NCBI GenBank assembly: GCA_022494885.1
Contig: JAGVSM010000901.1
Span: 1-64,000, forward strand
Reading direction: 5' to 3'
DNA: 64,000 nt
From: Micrasema longulum
Lineage: Eukaryota > Arthropoda > Insecta > Trichoptera > Brachycentridae
The notes under the pieces were generated by a model. The model had not been told where the DNA came from. It searched no databases and worked only from the letters and a program-made list of their open reading frames with translations. The position numbers and the translations under genes are program-made. Shown one piece after another: positions 42,440 to 53,015 of this stretch (position 1 is the first letter of the stretch; each line of letters opens with the position of its first letter).

Positions 42440-43020
42440 AAAAACACATGTTTTCGGCACTGAACTGAACTACTTTTTATTTATTTAATTACGGACCGGT
42501 TTCTAATCTACCACGTGCTCCTTTGTCATGGTATAATTAAGAAATAAAAACATTATTTTTTGTATAGTTTAAATATTGTATATCTAAATCTGATAAATAT
42601 GGAGCTAATAAATAAAGTCATAAAATTTTGTGTTTGTGAAGTGAGTAGTAAGGGGGGTTTAAATTAGATAATTTGTTTTCAGCAAATTTGGCATAACCGG
42701 ACCACAGGAAATATTATTTATTTGATTATTTATATGTTTTTATTATTATAAATAACTTTTTTAATTTTAAATATTTCATATAAGTGGTCAGAGTTCAACG
42801 TTTTATTTTTAACGTGTCGAACTTTTAATCGAATATTAATTAAACTTGTGATTTTGTTTTGTTTTTATCTCCTTAAAATTGTTTCGTGCCACACGCTAAA
42901 TAAATAAATAATTATTATTTTCGATCAGATGGTTTGACAAAGGAGCCCGCTAAGAAGCTTAAAAACCGGTAGGTAATGAAATAAAGTCATTGCAAACAAA
43001 GTAATTTTATTATTCTTGAA
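42440..43020. repeat. GAAACCGGT-class repeats (T), two copies, in AT-rich DNA
   Basis: 42483-42530 (minus: CATGACAAAGGAGCACGTGG, TAGATTAGAAACCGGTCCGT) and 42935-42985 (plus: GACAAAGGAGCCCGCTAAGA, AGCTTAAAAACCGGTAGGTA) face each other about 400 bp apart as an inverted pair. Between them is AT-rich sequence with nothing recognised. See also 9046-9150. Confidence 0.5.
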
Positions 43021-43024
43021 ATGG

Positions 43025-43370
43025 TTGGTGACATCCTGACCGAATTATTTCACCAGCGTACTAGGCGTTGCCTGAAAATAATTTTTAATGTTTATACCCT
43101 TCGAGAACCAGCTGGTTTTATTTATTTATTAATTTAACACTTTATATACATTTACAATTTATTTACATATAAGGGTTAGGCATATTGCCTGAAGGCAATT
43201 TCTTCTTACCTACCCTAACCGTTCAGTTTGAGAAAATTACAAGTACATGGACATATTGAATCTTACGATTTTATTCCAATTTAAAAACAAATTTAGGACT
43301 ATATTTAGTCTATCCAGTTTTTGTCTACAAAAATTTAGATAGACTTAAAATATTCTTGATAATTTTATTT
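43025..43370. repeat. Repeat X scraps
   Basis: 43030-43095 is a minus-orientation B start (ACCGAATTATTTCACCAGCG, TACTAGGCGTTGCCTGAAAA). 43312-43360 is an A part (TATCCAGTTTTTGTCTACAA, AAATTTAGATAGACTTAAAA). The middle of the unit is replaced by unrelated AT-rich DNA. Confidence 0.6.
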
Positions 43371-43845
43371 TGTTTGGGAAACCAAGAATTTCACATTTTT
43401 ATATAGTTGACCATCAAAACAGGTTTTCACAAATTGTACAATGTACATAAAAATATATATTTTTTGTGTCTGTTAGTTATGCAGTGAAGAATTCATTTTC
43501 CTCTTTTACACAATCTAATGAAGTACATAACATTATGCACTTCTGAATGACCTTATTTTAAGTCAAAGATACCAGATTACAGTGGGCTCCTTCGAACAGT
43601 TTTTCTCGTTCGGCTAGCAATTTTTCCGTATGTGGGCACCTCCAAGGAGATTTATGTTCTTGGATGCGGTGTGTGATACGTGCTGGGCAAGCTGTTGCAA
43701 GCTGTGCAAGCTGAATCAAATTAAAAATTAAAATTATCGTCGGGTTTCCCGTACAAGTTATAATTTTACTAACTGTGAAAAATTGAACTTTTAAAGTTTA
43801 AAGATAAACCCTAAATCAACAATTATAAACATACACGTAAATACG
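43371..43845. other. Unannotated DNA
   Basis: 43575-43740 is less AT-rich (GTGCTGGGCAAGCTGTTGCA), but no frame or motif could be named. Confidence 0.4.
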
Positions 43846-43847
43846 TA

Positions 43848-44640
43848 GTGTTTAAAACTGTCTACTACAGTATGAAGATAAATGATGACAAAACAAAGCT
43901 ACTGACTGTAGGCCGAATGCAACACCAGATGAGAGTAGTGATGTCGGGAATACTACTAAAGAACACCAAGGAGTTTGTCTACCTCGGGAGCAAAATAACG
44001 TGGGACGGTCGGTCTAAGAGCGAGGTCGACAGCCGTATACATCAAGCTAGACTTGCATTTAATAAAAGGTCAAAAATAATTCAATCAAATAATATAGACC
44101 TGAAACTAAGAATACTCCTAATCAAGACCTATGTATGGAGTATCTTGATGTATGGCTGCGAGACATGGTGCCTATCCGAAAGAGATAAACGGAGACTAGA
44201 GGCTTTTGAGATGTAGTCCTATAGAAGACTACTAGGAATTTCCTGGAGAGATCACATTACAAATGAGGAGGTTCTCCAAAGAATCGAAGGTGGAAGGCAC
44301 CTGCTCAGGACCTTGTCCGAAAGGCGAGCGAGATGGATCGGCCATGTAACACGTCAAGAAGGCCTCCTGCATGTCATATTAGAGGGGATGACCGAGGGGA
44401 CAAATTCTAGGGGACGCCCACGCCGAGAGTACCTGGAGGACCTATTACCTCATCATATGCTGACTTTAAAAGAGCCGCACAAGACAGGGAGGAATGGAGG
44501 AGAAGAATGAATGTAATTGCTGCCAGCCAATCCCAGGATTGAGACCAGAGAAGAAGAAAACTGTCTGAACATTTTGTTATTTCTCTCTGTATATTTGTAT
44601 ATTCTAACATATAAAAAAAAAGTATATTGTTAAGTGTCCT
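43848..44640 (+). pseudogene. Non-LTR RT C-terminal half, one stop and one frameshift
   Basis: Best preserved coding remnant in the window. MKINDDKTKLLTVGRMQH is the post-catalytic INxxKTK motif, followed by KEFVYLGSKITWDGRSKSEV, LLIKTYVWSILMYGCETW, and RLEAFEM with TAG at 44214-44216 exactly where Trp is expected. The same frame then continues SYRRLLGISWRDHITNEEVL, ARWIGHVTRQE, SRGRPRREYLEDLL. A shift near 44455 moves the end to ADFKRAAQDREEWRRRMN, VIAASQSQD. All motifs are in the order of insect R1/L1/RTE-like polymerases. The 5' side is truncated just before the INxxKTK block, so the catalytic domain is missing. The 3' UTR ends around 44640-44690 in an ATT-rich run. Confidence 0.92.
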
Positions 44641-44690
44641 CTGCACGGGTAACCCCAGTGAGGTCACATTATTTTTATTATTATTGTTTA

Positions 44691-45405
44691 TATGTGAAAA
44701 AAAAAGAAAGTTCGAGATTAGCGAAAATTGACTAGACTGCTTTCGTTCCATACTTTTATTTGATATTTTTATATATTGATATTTTTATGTTTTTTCATTA
44801 TTTGTTTTTGTATTATTTAATTGAGTACTCACTGTTATTTGGCAAAATATTTATTACCCTGATTTCTTACTATAGTATAGAGTGAGTTTTTTAAAACCAT
44901 ATCTCAATTATCATTTCTATAATGTTTTTGTTTTATTTTCTACTGATTTTAATTATACTATTATTTCCTTTTTTAAATATTTTATTTATTTGATTATGTA
45001 TGTAACTAAATTTTCATAATTTATATCTGATTATTTTTTAACCCTGTCTTCTTTGGAATTTTATTATTTATACTTAGTTTTCTGGATTATTATTCTATTG
45101 AATCACATGTTATTAAAATTTAATTAATTTTAATATTTATTTTTTATTGTTTCTTATTATGGCTTAATACGGGCACAGCCAAAAAACCCTTAATAAATTC
45201 GTAAATATGTAAACGAGTGTTATTTTGAATGAATAAATATATGAAATTCAAATAAAACCGCATTATAAAATATTCTTCTTTTGTATTTATAAAATCTGAA
45301 ATATTTTTATTTGCTTTTTTAACGAAGCCTATTTAATGCCATCTATGAAGACAACAATTTTTTTAAGATTTACAGTTATTGACTTGTGCCAGAAACCCAA
45401 CGATA
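44691..45405. other. Very AT-rich DNA, nothing recognised
   Basis: Homopolymer-like A/T runs throughout; no feature. Confidence 0.5.
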
Positions 45406-45407
45406 TT

Positions 45408-45455
45408 ACCTTCTCTTAAATGTTCTCCATCTCTGTTGTAATATGTTAATAAATC
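45408..45455 (+). repeat. Repeat X terminal scrap
   Basis: Only the end of the B part: ATTACCTTCTCTTAAATGTT, CTCCATCTCTGTTGTAATAT, GTTAATAAATC. Confidence 0.7.
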
Positions 45456-45789
45456 TGGTTTATTATGTTTTTGAGTCTAGGTAGTTTTATTTAGGAAAGT
45501 GAAAAATTCTAATAAATGTTTATTGTTACATTCGTCTTTTTGAAACGGCAGAGCGTGGCGTACTTTTGAAGATTCTGTGGAAAAGTATTTTCATAGCATA
45601 TTTAATTATTTTTGTTTAATGAACCAAACAGCCGAAATAATGGCAAAACTTTACTTGTAAGAATACAATTTATTATTCCGTGTGTTCTGAAACATCACAA
45701 GACGATTAACTTTGAGATATGGTAGGTAATATTCTCTGAAGTACTCGTAAATAATTTGTGTATTATATTATATTATTTATTTTTTTATT

Positions 45790-46150
45790 AAAAACTTCAA
45801 GCACAAGTAAGTACTTTTGCGAACTAATTGCTAAAAGAGATTGCTTCCAGCCAATCAAAAAATAGGCTGGTCAAAAGAAGAGTTGGTTAAAAATTTGAAC
45901 TAAAAAACGAAAATATACATCAAAAGATTACACACACGAAAAAAAACCTAATTGATTAAAAATGACAGTTGTTTTTTCATGGGGAGATAGGGCTTGCACA
46001 TATTAACTTTTAATAAGTACATTATGTTATGTATATCAAATGATGAAGAATATGGAATCAAATAATGTGATAAGAAGAAGAGAGAAAGAGGAATCAAGGA
46101 AAGAAAAGGAATAAAAAATTATTATTTAAAAAAATAATAAAACACAGGGA
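45790..46150 (-). repeat. Non-LTR element 3' UTR, uninterrupted
   Basis: The minus strand runs from the purine-rich complement near 46040-46150 (plus: GAGAGAAAGAGGAATCAAGG) through GTGCAAGCCCTATCTCCCC to the hairpin GGCTGGAAGCAATCTCTTTT, AGCAATTAG and a short tail near 45790. It matches 3040-3262 plus 3885-4035, where extra DNA lies between the two halves. No coding end of this copy remains. Confidence 0.7.
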
Positions 46151-46261
46151 ATGGTTGGCAAGCTATACACTCTTCGAATAACATGTTATGTAAATGGCAG
46201 AAATGCCGTATATAAATAAAATAATAAAATATTTGAAAAAACCAACCCGCAAGTATTAATA

Positions 46262-46560
46262 TGTATCTTTCTTTTGAGCAATCAAGTATGCATTGGTCAA
46301 ACAGGGCGCACAGCAAAGAAAACAATTGATGAACAAAAAAGAGCGTGTAAAATAGGGCACCCGGAAAAATCTGCAATTGCAACACTTTATACACAGCACA
46401 TCTTTTCGTCTTCGAATACAAGATTTTGCATAAACCTAGAAATTACCGTGCAAGAATAATAAAATAAGCAGTTGAAATACACAAAACACCCAAATAACGT
46501 AAACAAAGACGACACGGAATGTGCTTGCTGGCGACTGCAAAATTAGTTTTCAATTAAAAA
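46262..46560 (+). pseudogene. GIY-YIG endonuclease remnant (Penelope-like element)
   Basis: Reads SNQVCIGQTGRTAKKTIDE, QKRACKIGHPEKSAIATLYT and NTRFCINLEI. The expected pattern is VYIGQTGRxxxxRxxEHxRA, then KSAIAEHxxxxxH, then an NTxIL strand. The GIY Tyr is Cys here, and the catalytic Arg and His positions are changed, so the nuclease would be inactive. After a stop at 46457-46459, another frame gives ARIIK-stop-AVEIHKTPK and then NNVNKDDT, the usual RxxREAxEIxKxPxNxNxDDG ending. The family use of this domain in Penelope-like retroelements is established knowledge; the assignment of this copy is inferred. Confidence 0.75.
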
Positions 46561-46681
46561 AAGTGAATGAGACGTCGAGAAAAGAAGAGAGTGTTTAAAA
46601 AAAAGAGAGGTAATGTTTTTTCAAACGCAATTTGAATAGAGTTGTTGTACACGTAGATGCTCTAGAAAAAAAGGAGGAATA

Positions 46682-46893
46682 ATGAATGTGAAAAAGAGTG
46701 TTTGCAGCGTCATAGCTAGGGCACCCCTGGAAAGATTTGAATTTCACGCCCCCCAATTATTTTCTAGGAAGAGAAAGAGAAAAGAAGGCTGCGGGTCTGC
46801 AAAGTGCGCCTCCCTGAGGATTGAGCTCCTAACAGCCGCCCGCCTGGCCAGCCCCTATCTACGACGCTGGTGCTTCGAGAATGAGAACATAAA
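46682..46893 (+). CDS. Exon-like open stretch, unknown product
   Basis: ATG at 46682 opens a frame of 132 codons, but only the first about 71 are in less AT-rich sequence. They read MNVKKSVCSVIARAPLERFE, then a basic cluster RKRKRKEG, CGSAKCASLRIELLTAARLA and YLRRWCFENENIK. At 46893 the sequence AAG|GTAAGC is a strong match to a 5' splice site, after which composition drops and the frame runs into a MITE (47050-47629), which supplies the last codons and the stop. I do not recognise the protein. It could be a first or internal exon of a host gene, a retroelement ORF1 scrap, or chance. No matching acceptor exon could be identified. Confidence 0.3.
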
Positions 46894-47049
46894 GGTAAGC
46901 CATGATCTGATAAGCGTTGAAGTTTATCGGGAAGGTATAGTGGATAATTTAGAAGTTATTCGGGATTACGTAGCACAACTTAGAATGGTGGGTAGGTACT
47001 GTCGTCGTAAAATCGGTTACAAAATTCAAAATAAATATTTTGTCTTCTA

Positions 47050-47629
47050 TAGTAGGGCCAATTTAATAGGTTACATTTGACATTTGTCGGTTTTAGCTTC
47101 ATAGTGAGGTGACCTGCTTAAAAACATCGATTAAAGTGAATGAATCGATTCGGAATTCAAACATAATATATGTGAATTGAATTCAGTTACTATGAAAAAG
47201 TACTTATAGGTACTGTAATTTTATTTAAAAATCATAAGTCAAATCCCTGTCCCATTATTATTTTCTATCGTAAATTTAAGGAACAAAATAAGATAAGTAC
47301 ATAATTTAACAAAATTGTAAACATTCGATTTTTCTGGGTAACATCCCTAGTGTTTAAAAAGAAAAAGGGTTCACCGATGCAACATTGTAACGACGTTTAG
47401 AACAGAAAAAGTTTATTGTGTTTAGAATGGTTTATTAGTGAAAATAAATCGTAAAATTACCTTCTTTTGTCATTATAACAATAAATATGCAATCGTAATT
47501 GAACGAAGTGAAGCAATTGTGGAGTTCTAAATTCGAAAAAATAAATAATATTTTATACCCGCCCTTACAAGGTTATGTTGTTGAATGTTGATGAAGTGCC
47601 AAATGTGACTTATTAAATTGGCCCTACTG
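47050..47629. mobile_element. TA-flanked MITE, TIR YAGTAGGGCC
   Basis: Left end TAGTAGGGCCAATTTAATAG and GTTACATTTGACATTT. Right end AAATGTGACTTATTAAATTG, GGCCCTACTG, which is its reverse complement with few changes over about 36 bp. TA dinucleotides flank both ends (47048-47049 and 47630-47631), as for Tc1/mariner-type elements. The interior of about 510 bp is AT-rich with no transposase. Confidence 0.85.
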
Positions 47630-47639
47630 TAGGTGCCTA

Positions 47640-48205
47640 CTAAGATACAAAGAAGAGAACGCCTACGCCTTGTTTAAAATAGGGATACAAATCAAAAATC
47701 AAACAAACTTTTTATATCCAAATTAAATTTATTATAATTTCGTGTTTAATTTTAAAACATTATTTTGAATTGTTTAAATATTTTTTTAACCTTTGTGACA
47801 CTTTTCATTTTGTTTTATTATAAGTTGCTCAATTCTTGCGTATTTTAATTTTATTTTAATAATGAAATGTGTTTTCCAATTTCGATGAACTAAGGTAATA
47901 ATTATTACAAGAACGGATAATTATTTTTTCGGAAAAAATGCAGTGGATTCATGAAAAAGATTATGAAAAATTATTAATTGCAATGCCGTGTCGTTTGCAC
48001 TCTTACGGCGTTTAACATTGACGTTTGATGTCCATCAATATGCAATGCGATCCGAATTGTTGGAAAAAGTGCAAACTTGGTGGGCCGTGAAAACTCTTTA
48101 GAAATTTATTCGATCTATTTATTTATTGCATATCCGCTTAGTAACAGTACCAAATTATAAATAAAAGCGTTTTCCAATCAACTTTTTATGTGTGTATTTG
48201 TGATT
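47640..48205. other. Unannotated AT-rich DNA
   Basis: No recognised gene or repeat. Confidence 0.5.
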
Positions 48206-48212
48206 TGCAATA

Positions 48213-49210
48213 GGGAAATATCACATACTTCGAATACCGATAAAATATGTGAAATAGATATAAAAAAATTAATTGTATTTACAAAACGATCTGTATATTG
48301 TGGAGAAATGTTTTCATGTATAACCTTTAAAATAAAATTGTAAAATATGTGTTTCTACAAAAACGCGACATGTTGAATTATTTGGCTTTGACATTGAGGA
48401 AGTTCAGTGGTTTTTTTTATTTTAAATATATGTTAATAGAATATTAAACTTATACCCGTATGCAGAGACAAACCTTAAGACGAGGAGAGTACATTCTATT
48501 GTCTTCACCTTCGGGTTATTCTCTCGTATGCAGAGACAAACTTTAAGGTGAGGAAAGCACATTCTATTGTCTTCACCTTCGGGTTATTCTCTGCATTTGA
48601 AATTAGAATGTACTTTCCTCACCTTAAGTTTTGTCTCTGCATACGGGTATTGGCCATTTTTTTTTTGTATCAGCGCTATGATTTTTAAAGTTTTGTATTT
48701 CTAAAATAACTTCGCGTGTGACGTCAGAGGTTCTTTTCCGCTGATTCTCGATCAGTTCTACACATTGGTCCGTTGAGAGAAAGCAAACCGGAAATATACC
48801 ACAACTCTCTTATCATTGGTTGATTCATATAAACCTGTGACGTCGTTCAAAGTATTTCGTTTTTATTAAAATATTTTGTATTTTTTTCGTACATTTTCAA
48901 GAAATTTTGGCGTCAAATTTAATGCTCCAATTTTACCGCGCGTAACAAAACATTTATTGTATCCAATTTCCCGTAGGACTGAAGTTACTCATTGTCACGT
49001 CAATATTCGTGAAGATGTTCTATTTAAATTTAAACGGTCACAAACAAAGTTTGAAATTTGACCGAATCGTGACGTATTAGGGGCGTGGACAATACAAATC
49101 AAAAAATACTTTTTATGCCACTAATCAGTAGAAAAACATTTTTTTTTATTCGACGGTATTTCATAGGCCCACATTAATTTATAATTGTAAAAAGTGATAT
49201 TTCCCTATTT
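48213..49210. mobile_element. MITE V, full-length-looking, with a fold-back MITE inside
   Basis: Left end AATAGGGAAATATCACATAC (48213-48232) and right end GTGATATTTCCCTATT (49195-49210) are reverse complements over 16 bp. Inside are the shared V words ATCAGCGCTATGATTTTT, TGACGTCAGAGGTTC (48720), GCAAACCGGAAATATACCAC, TGGTTGATTCATA and CCAATTTCCCGTAGGACTGA. The ATACCCG fold-back unit sits at 48451-48650. Related cores are at 11810, 60390 (inverted) and 61370. No transposase. Confidence 0.75.
48451..48650. mobile_element. ATACCCG fold-back MITE, copy 2, with partial duplication
   Basis: Same termini and arms as 32154-32284 (ATACCCGTATGCAGAGACAA at the left, GTCTCTGCATACGGGTAT at the right). 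The left arm plus centre is present twice in tandem: CTTCACCTTCGGGTTATTCT occurs at about 48501 and again at about 48570, so this copy is about 200 bp instead of 131. Arms and centres are almost identical between the two loci. Confidence 0.85.
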
Positions 49211-49214
49211 CGTC

Positions 49215-49730
49215 TAAATAAAATAAAATTCATAAATTAAATAAAGCTTTTCACACAAGTAGTTATTTGAAGTGAATTCATTAAATTTGTTTTGTTTGAT
49301 ATTAATTAATAATAACTTTAAGTGCAATAAGCCTAGGTGTGTAAGTTTATTTTGAGCCTTGATATTTTATTTAAAAAGAACGCCATTGATTCGAAATCGG
49401 TTGGCATAACTATTAATTAGGTTATTGTTGTTTGAACCGGGCTCTGGTATGTGGCAGTGTTTTGGACTCGAAGAACAGTATCATTTGCCACTGGACCTAA
49501 ACCCGATCGAAAAAAATATTTGTATTAAGTGGGGTACTATGAATTTTTAACTATCGGTGGTATTATGGAGGTCTTTGATCAGAGAAATCTTGAACTGGAG
49601 TAGTACGATGAGGTAAATCGCTATTGTTGTCACCGCCTGGAAAAAATAAAATAAATGAGAATATTTTAAAGAAGACAATATGGAAGTTTTGGTGTTTTCA
49701 ACATTCTGTATATGATTAAACATCCACATT
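49215..49730. other. AT-rich DNA with SINE-head and repeat X scraps
   Basis: 49432-49505 resembles the second SINE-type head at 24440. 49672-49730 carries GAAGACAATATGGAAGTTTT and GATTAAACATCCACATTTCC, worn repeat X words. Confidence 0.45.
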
Positions 49731-49735
49731 TCCTG

Positions 49736-49915
49736 CGTTCGATTCCTGACTGGGTCGACATGAAATGTTTGTTTATGAGGTGGTTTTACATTGCAATATT
49801 TTGCTGTCTCTGGACTGGGACCTGAAGCGAAAGACAGATCACTTTACCTTCCTGAAACAGGTGATCGAGATTTGTTACATTCACTTAAGTAATGCAATGT
49901 AATATTCACTATCAG
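49736..49915 (+). repeat. SINE, head truncated
   Basis: Starts at the B box (GCGTTCGATTCCTGAC), continues GAGGTGGTTTTACATTGCAA, CTGTCTCTGGACTGGGACCT, GAAGCGAAAGACAGATCACT and ACAGGTGATCGAGATTTGTT, then fades before the GAT tail. Confidence 0.7.
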
Positions 49916-51225
49916 GAGAGAGTTTGATGATAATGAAAATGACTCCAATAAATTTAGTTTGATAGAATAATCGGTTTCATCATTTTTGCGACATCGTCAA
50001 AATACCCCGTCCAACACAGATTTAAATCCCATAGCCTCAAAAATCATATCAGTCTCAAGATGTCACGAGAGCGATAAAACCTAGCTCAATCACAAACAAC
50101 TATCGACGCGTTTAAAATCATTTGAGCGTTTGAGCGGTCACGATGAACAATAATGAACGTGCTTAAGTTATCGCAGTCATAAGTCAACGCGTGTGTAATC
50201 TCTAAGTCAACGCTCGTGTCGGTTAGTTTTTTGTTTATATAAAAAATAATACAATATATTGCCTTTAAAAATAGTGAGGAGTATCCAATAAATAAACAGT
50301 TTACGGATGTTCTACTCGCGAATACGATAAAAAACCATGGTGAGAAATTGTTATCGCGTCGCTTATTACCACGTCGATAGTTATTTATGATTGAGCTACT
50401 GTGATTGGTCTATCAAACTAAGTGGATTAATGTTACAACCTGTTATTTTTTGAAATTTTTATTTTACATACGGTTATGATAATTGCGTGATTTCAGTGCG
50501 TGGAATAATTATTTAGGATAAGTTAATTGTGTCGGTCAAAAAAAGTATTTACGTCGTTTTCTTTGAGCGATCAATTTTTTTTCTAGTAAGCTATGTACAT
50601 ATTATTAATAAACAGTTTGTATCTTAGAGTACATGTATAGTAGAATAAATATTTTATACAATACAGTCGCCCATGCGGACAAAAACCAGTCTATGATTAT
50701 CAACCACGAAGTTATCTACAGTTTACAGCAATTCAACGAGCCGTAGGTACTTAAGTCGAGAATAGCCAGCGCAAACCGAAACTGTCCATTGCAGTTTTGA
50801 TGTTAAACTAAAACCAAACCAAACCGAAAATTTGGAACGCTTTTGTTATATGCAATAGAGCTTTTCTAGCGAATTATGACTCTGAGGTTTACATAATATA
50901 TTTCCGAACTTATTATGGCTTTTTAGGCTGTGCTCGTGCTAAGGAAGAGGCCGATGTCTTGCAGGGCATTCGCTAGCAGAGCGCGGGTTTAAAATGTGCA
51001 ACTTGGATATAAGCTTAGACTATACTCTGCGTAATTTATAAGTGTGAAAGCACTACAATTAGTTATATGAATCATAAACGTATAAACCTATAAACTTTTT
51101 ATAATTAACTTACGGGGGAAAATTCAGTAAATTAAAATATGTAATTACATATTATAGAATAATAATATTTAAATTCACAATCGAAAAAAATAACATAAAA
51201 TACTTCAAAATGAAAGAGTATGAAT
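49916..51225. other. Unannotated AT-rich DNA
   Basis: Two less AT-rich patches (50040-50230, 50690-50830, 50930-51000 in part) without motifs; no gene called. Confidence 0.5.
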
Positions 51226-51227
51226 TT

Positions 51228-51720
51228 AATTTCCTCTCACTTCTGTTCAATGTACTTCATAGTCCTAACGCTCCTATATACCTGCGTGAAAAATTTCAAC
51301 GCTTATCAGTTCATGGTTTACCTCTTCGTTCTAATTCTCAAGGCGCTCTCTTAATACCCATCCACAATTCCTCTTTCTTCTTTAATTTATATAGTGTCCA
51401 TGCGGCTCGACTGTGGAATCATCTACCATCAAAGATGTTACTACATTATCTCTGTTTAAATCACGTCTGAAGAAACATCTCTTTTCATTTCCAAAATCTC
51501 TTTTCCCTACCTTTTTCCCCTTTTTTCCCTTTTCCCATTGAGTAATAGTTTCGATTTAAGGTAATTTATAAACAAATACGTTTATTTATATTTTTTATAT
51601 ATCTTGAGCTTTTTAATATTAATTTGTAACTTGAATTATAAAAATAAAACTTTTATTTTATTGGTTGGTTGGAAGAAATAGCCATTTGGCAATAAGCCCG
51701 CCAATGTACAAATAAAATCA
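51228..51720 (+). pseudogene. CR1/jockey-like RT C-terminus, uninterrupted copy
   Basis: Reads SLLFNVLHSPNAPIYLREKF, QRLSVHGLPLRSNSQGALLI, then HNSSFFFNLYSVHAARLWNH, LPS. A 7-base loss relative to the 13-kb copy shifts the frame into KMLLHYLCLNHV and a stop near 51468. The 3' UTR ends with hairpin GGAAGAAATAGCCATTTGGC, AATAAGCCCGCC at 51671-51702. It starts further 3' than the 13-kb copy and supplies the empty site (TCTTAATACCCATCCAC at 51352-51366) for its insertion. Confidence 0.88.
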
Positions 51721-53010
51721 CGTACAAAAGTTAAATAAATATAAAAAAATTAATGAATAATTTATATTACAAACATAATTCAATTTACCTACTAAAAAAT
51801 AAAAGCATTAGATTAAAATGAATACAAAATCAATCAAATTAATTCGTAATTGTAATAATAATTAAGAGAATATGATGTATAATGTATAATTCAAAGTTAT
51901 CAATAAAGTAACGAAAAACAAGGTATACGATACGAAACTTAATATAAAAGTATATAAATAGGAAATAAAGAAAATGTATATTTAACATTATAAAAATTAT
52001 TTGGCGTTCCTTTAGTAACAACACCGCGTACATCTTTATTGTTATTATTACTGGTAGATTTTTTAAAAAAGCTGGAATAAATTACATCTAAAAATGTATT
52101 AAAATCAAATGTTTATCCATAAACTGTCGCCTATTAAGAACTTTTAAATCCAATTTCCCTTCAATTCACTAAAATAAGCTGTTTTTATTGCCGTCCTGTA
52201 AAAATAACAATGATCTACGCAGTATTGTTACTTAAAGGACGACAAATCGTCATTAATAAATACAAAAAGTGAAAAAAAAAGTATTTATAATTTTTAAGGT
52301 ATTGAAAGGTTTTTCGGCAAAAGATTAAAAGAGAAGTTAATAAAATACATTTAAAGATTTAAAATTGAGTTACGTTAATTCATATAACTGCCAGTAGAAA
52401 TCGTAAAAAATATTTATTGCGTGACTGATTTTCTCAAAACATTACTCGAATAACTTAACTGACCCAGGTATTCAAATTTTAATGCAATAACAAGTCCAAA
52501 ATATATTCCATAGAAGGCTCCGGAGATGTAATTAACGACAGAAAAATTGGAGAAGTTATTACGCCTTAATAAGGCACGCACTTTCTAAATAAAGTTATAA
52601 AACAGCCTTCAAGATTTTGCTAATGGCTTTTCCAGTGGATAATGTAATCCGAACCTTACACAAGATGCTTAAAAGTGTGAAACGCTGTATAAATTGGAGA
52701 GCAAATCAGCCTGTATTTCAACAAAATGATGTTAGTTATATTTTTCCGATGGAAATTATTTATTTTGCTATTCCAAAGTTAAAGTCAGACGTAACTTAAA
52801 AATTAAACACTCGTATCCATTCCTCTGTTGTGCCTTAAAAAATTGTACCGGGGGTTATAAACGTTTTTTTTATTTTCATTTATTTTAGCTTTTTGTGTAT
52901 ATTTCGGCTCTACTCGTGTCAAGCAAAAAATTATACATATTTATTTTTATTTTTCATAATTAAAATGACATTAAGAATTCAATCGTAACGTTATATAATT
53001 TTTAAAAGTT
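51721..53010. other. Unannotated AT-rich DNA
   Basis: No recognised gene or repeat; frames at 51839-52033 and 52617-52799 lack motifs. Confidence 0.5.
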
Positions 53011-53015
53011 AGGTA

